Shown piece by piece: positions 16,945 to 25,074 of a stretch of 35,580 nt of DNA (the first letter of the stretch is position 1; each line of letters begins with the position of its first letter). The notes beneath the pieces are model-generated. The model saw only the letters and a list, made by a program, of their open reading frames with translations, did no database searches and was not told the origin of the DNA. Origin of the DNA: an uncultured Saprospiraceae bacterium (GTDB lineage: Bacteria; Bacteroidota; Bacteroidia; Chitinophagales; Saprospiraceae); the NCBI GenBank assembly GCA_937921555.1, contig CAKZUV010000365.1:1-35580 (forward strand), in the 5' to 3' direction. The translations under genes were made by a program, and so were the position numbers.

Positions 16945-18996
16945 CTAAAAAGGAATATCGTCATTATTCATTTTTGAGGACCGGGTAATAATGGCTGGAT
17001 TAGCGGTATTGGCGTCATCCGTCAGTCCGCTAAAGTCCGGATCATCCAAATCCGAGAATTTTGCAAAACGATCGGTAAATTTTAGTTTGACTGTATCGAG
17101 GGCACCGTTTCGGTGTTTGGCAATAATAATTTCGGCCACTCCTTTCAGCGATTGTCCTTCCTCATCTTCCAGAATCTGATAATATTCGGGACGATAAATG
17201 AAAGAAACGATATCCGCATCTTGCTCGATCGCACCGCTGTTATGCACAATAAAATTATTGGCCACAAAATTATGTAGTCCCTCTACATGCAAATCATAAG
17301 TCTTCTCTGTACCAATATGGGTAATTGATTTTATCTTTTCCCATTTTAAATTACTGTCGGCCAATTGCGTTAGTACAGGGCTTTCCAGTACTTGCGATAC
17401 GTTCGATAATTGTGGTTCTAAATCTATTAATTTTACAACTATATGCTTGTCTTTTTCTTCTATGTTACCACTTAAATCTTCCTTTCTTTTATTACAAACA
17501 ACATAATCTCCTACCTTTAAATCCACCAATTGCTCCCAACCATTAATTGTGTAGAAAGGGTGATTCAAGCTCGTTTTTATTTTCAGTCCGGACTGCGTCT
17601 CTACTTCGTATACTTCCTTCTCGCCTGTCTCCCAGACATCCAGACAAGTAGCGGGCTCCAGTTTGAAGTGCTCATTCATCGCAAGTACTTTAAATCCATT
17701 TTTACCTACCAAACTATCTACCCGTTGATAATCGCCCGATTCTGCCATATAAATTAAACTATCGCCAGTGATACATTCCCGCAAATCCGACAACATCGGA
17801 CGCTTCGATCCACCCCGCGTTTCCACCGCACGACTCAGCTGAGATAACGCGATCACCGGGACACTCAATTCCTTAGCCAGCGCTTTCAGAGAACGGGAGA
17901 TCATACTAATTTCCTGTTCCCGGTTTCCTTTATTTTCTCCTCCGCCCGTCATCAGTTGCAAATAATCGATAATGACCATCTGGATATCGTGCTGCATTTT
18001 CAGACGCCGGCATTTGGCCCGGAGCTCAAAAATATTGATACCGGGCGTATCGTCAATGTAGATGGGTACCTCTGACATTTTTTCGATGGCACTCTGCAGT
18101 TGTTGCCACTCGTAATCTTCTAACTGACCGGAACGCAGTTTACTACCCGAGATTTCTGCTTCCATCGAAATCAGTCGCTGCACCAACTGCAGGTTGGACA
18201 TCTCCAAAGAAAATATAGCTACTGGTTTATTAAAATCAACAGCGGCATTTCGGGCCAGGGCCAGCGTATAACTCGTTTTACCCATACCAGGACGCGCAGC
18301 TACGATGATCATATCCGACGGCTGCCAGCCGGAAGTAAGGCGATCCAGTTCAGTAAAACCAGTGGGGATTCCGGTAAGTCCTTCTTCTTTTTGGGACATC
18401 TCCTCGAGTTGCTTGAGCGCCTTGGCGGCCAGTGATCCCATACTTTCGTAACCACGGCTCAGGTTCTGCTGCGTGATATTAAAAAGACCTTGTTCCGCTT
18501 CGTCCAGCAGACTAAAAACATCCGTAGTATCCTCGTAGGCATCCCGGATAATTTTGGTGGAGACTGTAATCAGTTCGCGCTGAATATGTTTTTGGGCAAT
18601 GATCCGTGCGTGGTATTCGATATTGGCGGCGGAGGCAACGCGGTTGGTAAGTTCGACCAGATAATAGGGACCACCAGCTTTGTCAATGTCACCGGATTTT
18701 TTGAGTTCTTCGGTAACGGTCAGTAAATCGACGGGTTGTGTTTTTTCGAAAAGGCGGAGCATGGCCTTATATATTAAGGTGTGTGCATCTGCATAAAAAC
18801 TTTCGGGCCGCAGAATATCCAAAACGATGGAGAGCGCATCCTTATCGAGCATAACTGCTCCCAGCACGGCTTCTTCCAGTGGTAAAGCCTGCGGCTGGAC
18901 CTTTCCAAAGACGTAGTTAGAAAGTTGATTCTCTTTCTTTTTATCATTGCCGCGATAATTGTCTTTCTTTTTGGATGGATCGTACTTTTCAGCCAT
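16945..18996 (-). CDS. dnaB: Replicative DNA helicase DnaB containing an in-frame mini-intein
   Basis: The 683-residue precursor consists of DnaB residues 1-407, an intein of 179 residues (408-586) and DnaB residues 587-683; the spliced helicase would be 504 residues. The N-terminal DnaB domain (QPQALPLEEAVLGAVMLD) and linker are followed by the RecA-like ATPase: Walker A ARPGMGKTSYTL (about 234-245), Walker B MVIIDYLQLM (about 340-349) and SQLSRAVETRGGSKRPMLSDLRE. After removing the insert, SDLRE joins SGAIEQDADIVSFIYRPEYY, the normal conserved DnaB sequence, which confirms the boundaries. DnaB unwinds DNA ahead of the replisome as a hexamer. The start is ATG. A TAGCTTTG element (19036-19043) lies 40 bases upstream, within a cluster of DnaA boxes. 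It is followed directly by the pseudouridine synthase gene. Confidence 0.95.
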   Translation of the reverse strand: MAEKYDPSKKKDNYRGNDKKKENQLSNYVFGKVQPQALPLEEAVLGAVMLDKDALSIVLDILRPESFYADAHTLIYKAMLRLFEKTQPVDLLTVTEELKKSGDIDKAGGPYYLVELTNRVASAANIEYHARIIAQKHIQRELITVSTKIIRDAYEDTTDVFSLLDEAEQGLFNITQQNLSRGYESMGSLAAKALKQLEEMSQKEEGLTGIPTGFTELDRLTSGWQPSDMIIVAARPGMGKTSYTLALARNAAVDFNKPVAIFSLEMSNLQLVQRLISMEAEISGSKLRSGQLEDYEWQQLQSAIEKMSEVPIYIDDTPGINIFELRAKCRRLKMQHDIQMVIIDYLQLMTGGGENKGNREQEISMISRSLKALAKELSVPVIALSQLSRAVETRGGSKRPMLSDLRECITGDSLIYMAESGDYQRVDSLVGKNGFKVLAMNEHFKLEPATCLDVWETGEKEVYEVETQSGLKIKTSLNHPFYTINGWEQLVDLKVGDYVVCNKRKEDLSGNIEEKDKHIVVKLIDLEPQLSNVSQVLESPVLTQLADSNLKWEKIKSITHIGTEKTYDLHVEGLHNFVANNFIVHNSGAIEQDADIVSFIYRPEYYQILEDEEGQSLKGVAEIIIAKHRNGALDTVKLKFTDRFAKFSDLDDPDFSGLTDDANTANPAIITRSSKMNNDDIPF
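17239..17775 (-). other. DnaB mini-intein (179 residues, no homing endonuclease)
   Basis: The insert begins with Cys408 (CITGDSLIYMAESG, block A) and ends with ANNFIVHN (His585-Asn586, block G), with Ser587 as the +1 nucleophile. Block B is KTSLNHPFYTINGW, with His479 as the catalytic block-B histidine; the usual TxxH reads SLNH here. Block F is EKTYDLHVEGLHNFV with Asp568. These are all the residues needed for class 1 splicing. There is no LAGLIDADG or HNH domain between blocks B and F, only about 75 residues, so it is a minimal, probably fixed intein. It lies between Glu407 and Ser587 of the helicase, within a motif essential for function, so splicing must be efficient. Confidence 0.93.
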
Positions 18997-19518
18997 TTTT
19001 ACTCATTAAAATCATTTTTAAAAAACCTGTTACAACAAAGCTAACCTTTACGCCGCAGGATTTCTTTTTTAATATTTGTGAATAATCTTAGGTGAATGTG
19101 GATAACTTTCAAAACTATGTGGATAACTTTGTGTAAAAGCATTATTCCTTTGTCATAAGAAGGTAATGTGTCTTAAACCTAACACTACTTTATTTATTTT
19201 TATAATAAAAAAATAATTATTTATACACCTGATAATAAACTGATTGAAAATGTAAATTCACTTTTTTTAAATACAAATTTTGAATTTCTCAGACAAATAA
19301 AATCAGAAGACAGGATTGAATTTACATTTGTTAATTTCTCCAAAAATATGTTAGTAATGTGGATAATAATTTGAAAATTTAATTCTCTTTCATTTAAACA
19401 CCAAAATACTTCATCCAAGAGCCTGCCTGAACAAATATAAACATTTTGTTGTAAAATTACAATATTTTAATTAATTTAGTGAATATTGCCATTGATCGTC
19501 CTAAGAAATTTTTAAAAA
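18997..19518. other. oriC: Candidate chromosomal origin (oriC): DnaA-box cluster with AT-rich region
   Basis: This 522-base non-coding region lies between divergent dnaB (left) and a DUF5691-like gene (right). TGTGGATAA, the complement of the consensus DnaA box TTATCCACA, occurs exactly at 19097-19105, 19118-19126 and 19358-19366. TGTGAATAA (TTATTCACA) is at 19077-19085. Near matches occur at 19130-19138 and 19221-19229. The four good boxes share one orientation. An A/T-only stretch at about 19190-19225 is a candidate unwinding element. Genes to the left run mostly leftward, including the inferred rRNA operon, and several to the right run rightward. The alternative is a DnaA-regulated dnaB promoter without origin activity. 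Confidence 0.72.
19036..19043 (-). promoter_or_regulatory. -7 element upstream of dnaB
   Basis: TAGCTTTG on the minus strand fits TAnnTTTG, 39 bases before the dnaB ATG. No convincing -33 TTTG is seen. It lies about 35 bases from the nearest DnaA box. Confidence 0.45.
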
Positions 19519-21045
19519 ATGAACTGGAAGAAATTAGTACAAATCGCGCTGGTGGGTACCAATCGCAGCAAAATTCCCGGAGAGATGATGCTGGAATTAA
19601 AAGCACTTGGTATCGAAGAGGAAGATCCGGCCCGACTGGTGATGAAGGCGGCAACCACTTTTAGTATGATGAGAAAAGCGGGAATCCAGCCACCAGATTT
19701 TATCGGGGATCTACCCGTTCCAACCCAAAAAGCACCAACGAATATCTGCGGTAAAAGAGCGGTTCAGTATCTGAATATGATTCTAAAACGAAACGATTTA
19801 CCCATTCTGGCAGAATTTCTTATTACTTTAGAAAAATACCACAAATCCCTCCCGCCGGAATCCCTCCCGCTTATTTTCGACCAGGCCGCAAAAAATCCCG
19901 TAATCTGGCAATCGCTCCAGCCCGCCCTGGGCGACCGGGGCCACTGGCTCATGCAACAGCATCCCCAATGGAGCGCACTGAATTACCTCCCCGTTGCAGA
20001 AGATTGGGAACATGGCAATACCAAACAAAGAACGGCTTACCTGCGTCATCTGCGGTCCGTGGAACCAGCAGCTGCACGCGCATTACTGGAAGCAACGTGG
20101 CCACAGGAAAGTACCACCACCAAAAAGGAATTTTTAGGCAGCCTCCGCGTCGGATTGTCCGCCGCAGATGACCCTTTTCTTTCGACGCATCTGGCCGATA
20201 AGCAAAAGTCTATCCGGGAAGCCACCGCCACGTTGCTATCTCTGATCCCAACCTCTTCTTTCAATCAGCGAATGCTGTCCAGATTAAAAGAATTGATTGG
20301 CTTGAAAAAATCCGGAAAAAAACATTCGCTGAAGATCAGTCTTCCCCTCGGCGTGGACGACACCATGATCCGGGATGGTATCAAAGCCAGCGCACAACTT
20401 TATCGCAGCGGTAACAAAGCCAGTCAACTGGCACAAATGATCAACCGGCTACCACCCGGTCACTGGACCGAACTGACCGGACTAAAAGCCTCCGAATTAA
20501 TTCCTTTATTTGAAAAAAATGAATATGCGTATTTGTTAATAAATGCCGTGACAGACGCAGCAGTTCACCACCAAAACCAGCATTGGAGCCAAATAATTCT
20601 GAAAACATGGTTGGCGAAAAAAGAAGATAAATTCTGGCAGGATTTTGCGCCGCTTTCACTCATTCCGGTGGTTGATCGTCCGGTTTATAATCAACTTGCA
20701 CTTTCCGGATTTAAAAATATAAAATACTTACCGGCAGAAAATACCCCACTGGATTTTTTACTGCAAAGAGGTATCCAGGATTGGGACGCGGATTTATCTG
20801 TCACATTTTTTGGACGACTAAAAACCTGGCTGAAATCGGAGGAGGCGACCCACTGGGGCGACTGGCATATCCGCAAAATTCTGAACATTGCCGGACTAAA
20901 AACACCAGCCCATTTATATCCTGAAATAAGCAGAAACTGGCCGGAACATTTACCCGTTTGGGGTGGCTGGGAAAGAGAAGTATCAGGAACTTTGACTACA
21001 CTGGAATTGCGCTATAAAATGGAAAAAGCATTAAAGGAAGGGTAG
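19519..21045 (+). CDS. DUF5691-like protein
   Basis: This is a 508-residue, mostly helical cytoplasmic protein without signal peptide or membrane segments. The opening MNWKKLVQIALVGTNRSKIP and the later pattern NPVIWQSLQPALGDRGHWLMQQHPQW (split in two here by a variable residue) recall DUF5691 proteins, which from memory have 'LGxRGxWLAxxNPxW' and are often encoded near SWIM zinc-finger, MoxR ATPase and VWA-domain genes. None of those partners is in this window. The helical repeats suggest a scaffold of HEAT-like type (for example the segments at about 145-230). The start at ATG 19519 is the first in-frame ATG that keeps the conserved N-terminus. Base composition is somewhat higher in GC than the flanking intergenic DNA. 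Function is unknown. Confidence 0.75.
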   Translation: MNWKKLVQIALVGTNRSKIPGEMMLELKALGIEEEDPARLVMKAATTFSMMRKAGIQPPDFIGDLPVPTQKAPTNICGKRAVQYLNMILKRNDLPILAEFLITLEKYHKSLPPESLPLIFDQAAKNPVIWQSLQPALGDRGHWLMQQHPQWSALNYLPVAEDWEHGNTKQRTAYLRHLRSVEPAAARALLEATWPQESTTTKKEFLGSLRVGLSAADDPFLSTHLADKQKSIREATATLLSLIPTSSFNQRMLSRLKELIGLKKSGKKHSLKISLPLGVDDTMIRDGIKASAQLYRSGNKASQLAQMINRLPPGHWTELTGLKASELIPLFEKNEYAYLLINAVTDAAVHHQNQHWSQIILKTWLAKKEDKFWQDFAPLSLIPVVDRPVYNQLALSGFKNIKYLPAENTPLDFLLQRGIQDWDADLSVTFFGRLKTWLKSEEATHWGDWHIRKILNIAGLKTPAHLYPEISRNWPEHLPVWGGWEREVSGTLTTLELRYKMEKALKEG

Positions 21046-21131
21046 CATACAAATACCGAAAAAGGTAATAAGCACACAAAGATTATTCTTCGTGGTCTTG
21101 GTGTCTTCGTGGCAATTTAATAGATAGGAAT

Positions 21132-21150
21132 TTAGTGCCGCAGGCACTAA
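21132..21150. repeat. Perfect short palindrome TTAGTGCC-GCA-GGCACTAA
   Basis: An 8-bp stem with a 3-base loop lies in the 136-base gap between convergent genes. GTGCC/GGCAC hairpins of this form are, from memory, frequent dispersed elements in Bacteroidota. It abuts and partly overlaps the 28-base repeat that follows. It may serve as a transcript end for hemA or the DUF5691-like gene, although the T-run is weak. Confidence 0.55.
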
Positions 21151-21174
21151 GGAATGTTAAATAAATAAAGTACG
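21147..21174. repeat. 28-base dispersed repeat, copy 2
   Basis: It matches 11373-11400 at 26 of 28 positions by hand alignment, in the same orientation. It ends 7 bases before the hemA stop codon side (21182). Its left end is shared with the GTGCC palindrome, so the two may be one composite element. Confidence 0.6.
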
Positions 21175-21181
21175 CAAAAAA

Positions 21182-22387
21182 TTATTGCTTTACGGCTTTC
21201 ATTGGAATACCGATACACTGTTTTTCCATGTAATCCATCATTCGGTTGATAAGTTCTTTGGTATCTTCGTCGAGATTATCCATGTCTTTCTTAAAGACTT
21301 TATTGATGGCGTGGGATTTTACGGCTTTTATTTCTGCCGGCACATTTTTCATTGCCTTTACAATCTGACGCTGGCGGTGCAATTCGGTAAAAGCATCGAT
21401 TTTTCTTTTCAGCATTTTTCTGCCTTTTACTACCTCATTTTGGCGGAAGCTGAGATTTTCTTTGGCCAGATTGCGCAAGTCTTCAATTTCGATGTACTGA
21501 ACGTTAAATTCGTTGACCACTTCCCGGTCAATATTATTGGGAATAGCAAGGTCAATTAATAATTTAGTATCCGTTTCTCCCCGCAGCAGCTGATTATATA
21601 ATTCAGAATTGACCAATGCTTCCGTAGCACCAGTACAGATGATCATCACATCAAAACCTTCCTGATAATCGGGTAAATTTTCGAGAGCAGCAGCGCGGCC
21701 TTTGATAATTCCGGCCAACTGTTGAGCACGCGCTAAACTACGATTGAAAATAGTGATATTTTTAAATTCGTGCTTCCGCAAAAATTTCACTACCAGCGTA
21801 TTGGTCTGTCCGGCACCAACCAGCAAGATTCTGGCATTCCGGGAAATCTTATGTCGTAATAATTTTTGGATAGCCAACGATACGATGGATACGGGTTTTT
21901 CGCCAATGCGAGTCCGTGCGTATATTTCTTTGGCTCCTTCTACGGCAGCCGTCATAGCGACTCGGAGGTGATCACCAGTTAATTTAAGATCATAACATTT
22001 CTTGTACGCTTCGCGTAACTGACGCAGAATCTCCCGCTCTCCAACTACCAGAGAATTCATGGAAGCGGCCACCTCAAAAAGATGATTCAACGCTTCGCGG
22101 CCTTCATATTTTTGTACCTGATCCAGCGTAGCCGGATCGACTGTATGATTTACATTTTTGAAAAAAGAAGAGATAAAAGGGCTGTCTATTTTCTGATCCG
22201 TGTAAAAGAAATAAGTAATCCGGTTGCAAGTGGACAAATACATAATTTCTTCTATCTCAGTCTCTTCCTTCAGGGAGTGCAAACGATCGGGCAATTCGGT
22301 ATCCTCACAGGAAAATGCGTACTGCCCCAACGTGTTTAGTTTGACATTGTGATGAGTAACCGTTAATATTTTGTAGCCTCCAATCAT
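21182..22387 (-). CDS. hemA: Glutamyl-tRNA reductase HemA
   Basis: This 401-residue enzyme would reduce glutamyl-tRNA to glutamate-1-semialdehyde with NADPH, the first committed step of C5-pathway tetrapyrrole (heme) synthesis. The N-terminal catalytic domain has THHNVKLNTL and the active-site MYLSTCNRITYFFY with catalytic Cys54. AASMNSLVVGEREILRQLREAY follows, matching the family G-E-x-Q/E-I-L-x-Q-(V/L)-(K/R)-x-A motif. The NADPH domain begins at ARILLVGAGQTN (about residue 185). A helical dimerisation domain ends the protein. Length is near the usual 410-430. Start is ATG. Other hem genes are not adjacent, so it appears monocistronic with its own promoter element. Confidence 0.94.
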   Translation of the reverse strand: MIGGYKILTVTHHNVKLNTLGQYAFSCEDTELPDRLHSLKEETEIEEIMYLSTCNRITYFFYTDQKIDSPFISSFFKNVNHTVDPATLDQVQKYEGREALNHLFEVAASMNSLVVGEREILRQLREAYKKCYDLKLTGDHLRVAMTAAVEGAKEIYARTRIGEKPVSIVSLAIQKLLRHKISRNARILLVGAGQTNTLVVKFLRKHEFKNITIFNRSLARAQQLAGIIKGRAAALENLPDYQEGFDVMIICTGATEALVNSELYNQLLRGETDTKLLIDLAIPNNIDREVVNEFNVQYIEIEDLRNLAKENLSFRQNEVVKGRKMLKRKIDAFTELHRQRQIVKAMKNVPAEIKAVKSHAINKVFKKDMDNLDEDTKELINRMMDYMEKQCIGIPMKAVKQ

Positions 22388-22430
22388 TAGGTAATATTTC
22401 TTTGGTAGATGGAGCTATTAACTCCGGCTA

Positions 22431-22438
22431 CAAAAGTA
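22431..22438 (-). promoter_or_regulatory. -7 element upstream of hemA
   Basis: TACTTTTG on the minus strand fits TAnnTTTG and lies 43 bases upstream of the hemA ATG. A matching -33 element is not evident. Confidence 0.45.
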
Positions 22439-22580
22439 AAGTTTACAAGCAGATTTTTTGTCATAATACTGTGATAAGTAGACAGTACCGCCTTTCCTGT
22501 TTAAAAGCAGACAAATTTAGACTTTTTCTCCCAAATTTAACGGAACGCACAAGCGCAACAAAAACTAATCTGCTGTCTGT

Positions 22581-24935
22581 CTATTTGATAATTACCTTTT
22601 CTGCGGCGTTGACAAACAAAGTATTCCCCAGTTTTTCGTAACCGTCGAAGACATCTATGCCTCTTTGCTTGATTGTTTCGCCTCTGAATCCCAGAATAAT
22701 CAAGTCTGCGTCCTGTGATTTTTCGTTGATGACTGCCCGTGGTTCGGTATTTCCCTTACGGGGAATAAATTCGATATTATTTTGGGAAATAGGTAACTGC
22801 CCGTCTTTAATCAGGGCAAAAAGATTTCCACGCTCCTCTTCCAATGATTCTTCCGGATAGATCGCAAAGATTTTTATATAACTATCCTTCCAATCATTAT
22901 GCCCAATTATAATATATCCCAGTAAAATCATGAGGTTGGCATTTTCGTAGTCGGACGAACTTATCCAGATATGTATTTCTTTCTTAAAGCCATAACCTCT
23001 TTCTGAACTACCCAGAACGACCACGTCAAAGTCCACCGACCGTACCAGACCCAGATTATCGATCATATTTTCCAGATAGGATGGTTTATATTTAGAATAT
23101 TCAAAAAGCAGTAAGTTATTGTCCGTTCCGGAAATTCCGGGCAGCTGAATTGCCTGAGCAATCGCAGAAGTGTAGGATGGACTTACCAGGGTGTCAATAT
23201 ATATTTTGCTGTTGCTGGTTTCTGCCATTTTTATCAGACGGGCTTTCGCTTCCCGGGCTTCCTGATTGGTGGCGCGCGAAAGATAGCCGGTGATTTTGTG
23301 CAGATAAGTACCGAAACCATATTTTTGCGAAATCCACCTCAGCAAGTCAAAAGCGGCAAAACGTTCAAAGGAATTTTCGGAAATACAGATGACCGATGGC
23401 CGCCAACTGACCGTTTGTTCTTTTTCTGATTTTTGTAAAAAAACCTGCAATTGCCGGCTCAACTGAAAGATCGCACCCTGAAAAATTAACGCCAGATTAT
23501 TTTTTTCCGGATTATAATAACTCACCAAAAAGTAGAACAGACCAATTCCAAAGATGGCAATCAGCGCATAAAGCGCATTCATAAAAAAGATCAGCACAAT
23601 ACAGGCCACCGCTCCGAACAAAGAAATATACCACCGTGATTTAAAGGTGGGACGGTAGGAAGGATCGGCCGCAAAATGCTGTAAAAAAGAGATCAGACAA
23701 AGCGCTCCGTAGGTCACCATAAAAAACATAGAAATGATTTCGGCCACAAAATCCAGTTGTCCGATGGTCACAAAGACCAGGGCAATCAGAATGGTAATGA
23801 CCGTGGCATTGTAAGGTTCGTCACTGGCTCCTTTGCCTTTGGAGAGCCAGTTATTTATGCCGGCGGAAGGCAAAATATTATCACGGGCAATGGCTTGAAG
23901 CGTTCGCGGAGCGACCATCAAAGATCCCAGCGCGGAAGAGATAGTAGCCGCCGCCAGTCCCAGCGGAATCAGCCACCACCCTTGCCAGGCAATTTTTGCC
24001 ATCACCAGATCATCCGTATTCGCCAAGTCGATAGGGCTGGCAGAAACCGCCATTTTGTAAGCAATCAAAAAATAGACAACCATTCCCGTCAGCGTTCCCG
24101 CGAGTGTTCCCAATGGAATAGACCGGCTTGGATTTTTCAGGTCTCCGGATAATCCTACTCCGGCGGTCATTCCCGTAAAGGCAGGAAAGATAATGGCAAA
24201 AACAGTGAAAAAGCCCAGTGCAGCAGGAATATTATTCTCGGTGGGGATGGGTGTTTGCTGTTCTGTAATTACGGGGGAGGATATGGTATCCGTAGTAAAA
24301 AGCTCCGTCGAGTCCGCATGGTCAGGGCTGAGATTCTGAATACTGGCAAATGGATTTAAAGTATGCATCTGACTGTATTCTGTCTGACCGACAAAAAAAG
24401 CAATGAGCGCCAGAAAAAGCGTAAAAACTACAACGTATAATGCTTTAACACCAAGCTCTGCCCCTTTGTATAACATCATTCCCGTAAGGAGAAAAAGTGC
24501 GGGAATACTGACGGTTTGTTTTTGCTGTAAAAGCCAGACCACCCAGGGCTGAAGTTGATTTCCGTACATCTGAATTAAATATTCGAACAGCGAAGAAAAC
24601 GCTTCTGCGAATGCGATAATATAGAAAGCCACACTGACCGCCTGGGAAAAATACAGCGCAATACCAATGGAAGAACCTACGACCAGACCAAATGACCGGG
24701 AAATAATATAGTATTCACCACCGCCTTCTACCTTCTGATTGGTAGCAATTTCAGCGATCGCCATAGCGGTAGGAATGGTAACCGCGTGGCCGATGAGAAT
24801 GATGGCAAATGTTCCCAATAATCCAATTTGTCCTACCGCAAATCCAAATCGCAGAAACATTACCGCTCCCAGGATCGTAGATATAGCGGTGAAAAACACG
24901 GGCGCCGTACCAAATTTTTTGATGTACTGACTCAT
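22581..24935 (-). CDS. APC-superfamily permease resembling SLC12 cation-chloride cotransporters
   Basis: The 784-residue protein begins with MSQYIKKFGTAPVFFTAISTILGAVMFLRFGFAVGQIG in two conserved parts (the unwound TM1 region with ILGAVMFLRFG). About twelve hydrophobic segments follow to roughly residue 460. The motif KVEGGGEYYIISRSFG, the SRS(I/L)P-like KNPSRSIPLGTL and the long soluble C-terminal domain (about 470-784, beginning WRPSVICISEN) are typical of the SLC12-like branch and not of short amino-acid permeases. The C-terminal part contains a USP-like fold pattern (DADLIILGFRGETI). Substrate is unknown: amino acids, or K+/Na+ with Cl-. I start at ATG 24933-24935 because the longer frame (to 25091) overlaps the divergent aspS start and adds 52 atypical residues. 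It is divergent from aspS. Confidence 0.85.
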   Translation of the reverse strand: MSQYIKKFGTAPVFFTAISTILGAVMFLRFGFAVGQIGLLGTFAIILIGHAVTIPTAMAIAEIATNQKVEGGGEYYIISRSFGLVVGSSIGIALYFSQAVSVAFYIIAFAEAFSSLFEYLIQMYGNQLQPWVVWLLQQKQTVSIPALFLLTGMMLYKGAELGVKALYVVVFTLFLALIAFFVGQTEYSQMHTLNPFASIQNLSPDHADSTELFTTDTISSPVITEQQTPIPTENNIPAALGFFTVFAIIFPAFTGMTAGVGLSGDLKNPSRSIPLGTLAGTLTGMVVYFLIAYKMAVSASPIDLANTDDLVMAKIAWQGWWLIPLGLAAATISSALGSLMVAPRTLQAIARDNILPSAGINNWLSKGKGASDEPYNATVITILIALVFVTIGQLDFVAEIISMFFMVTYGALCLISFLQHFAADPSYRPTFKSRWYISLFGAVACIVLIFFMNALYALIAIFGIGLFYFLVSYYNPEKNNLALIFQGAIFQLSRQLQVFLQKSEKEQTVSWRPSVICISENSFERFAAFDLLRWISQKYGFGTYLHKITGYLSRATNQEAREAKARLIKMAETSNSKIYIDTLVSPSYTSAIAQAIQLPGISGTDNNLLLFEYSKYKPSYLENMIDNLGLVRSVDFDVVVLGSSERGYGFKKEIHIWISSSDYENANLMILLGYIIIGHNDWKDSYIKIFAIYPEESLEEERGNLFALIKDGQLPISQNNIEFIPRKGNTEPRAVINEKSQDADLIILGFRGETIKQRGIDVFDGYEKLGNTLFVNAAEKVIIK

Positions 24936-25016
24936 ATTGTATTCAAAGATCGTAAAATCAAGGCGTAAAGGTAGTAAATTGGAGAACGTTCTGCGGCGCA
25001 AGTTAATATAATCCAC

Positions 25017-25024
25017 TATTTTTG
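25017..25024 (+). promoter_or_regulatory. -7 element upstream of aspS
   Basis: TATTTTTG followed by TGCCC fits TAnnTTTG, 50 bases upstream of the aspS ATG. No good -33 element is found at the expected spacing. Confidence 0.45.
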
Positions 25025-25074
25025 TGCCCGGATTTATTATCCATAATAAATAAGAAATTAAATCATCCTTAGAT

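Noticed and set aside
17239-17775. Possibility that the dnaB insert is a homing-endonuclease intein or a frameshifted insertion
   Set aside because: There is no LAGLIDADG or HNH sequence and the frame is intact, with all splicing residues present.
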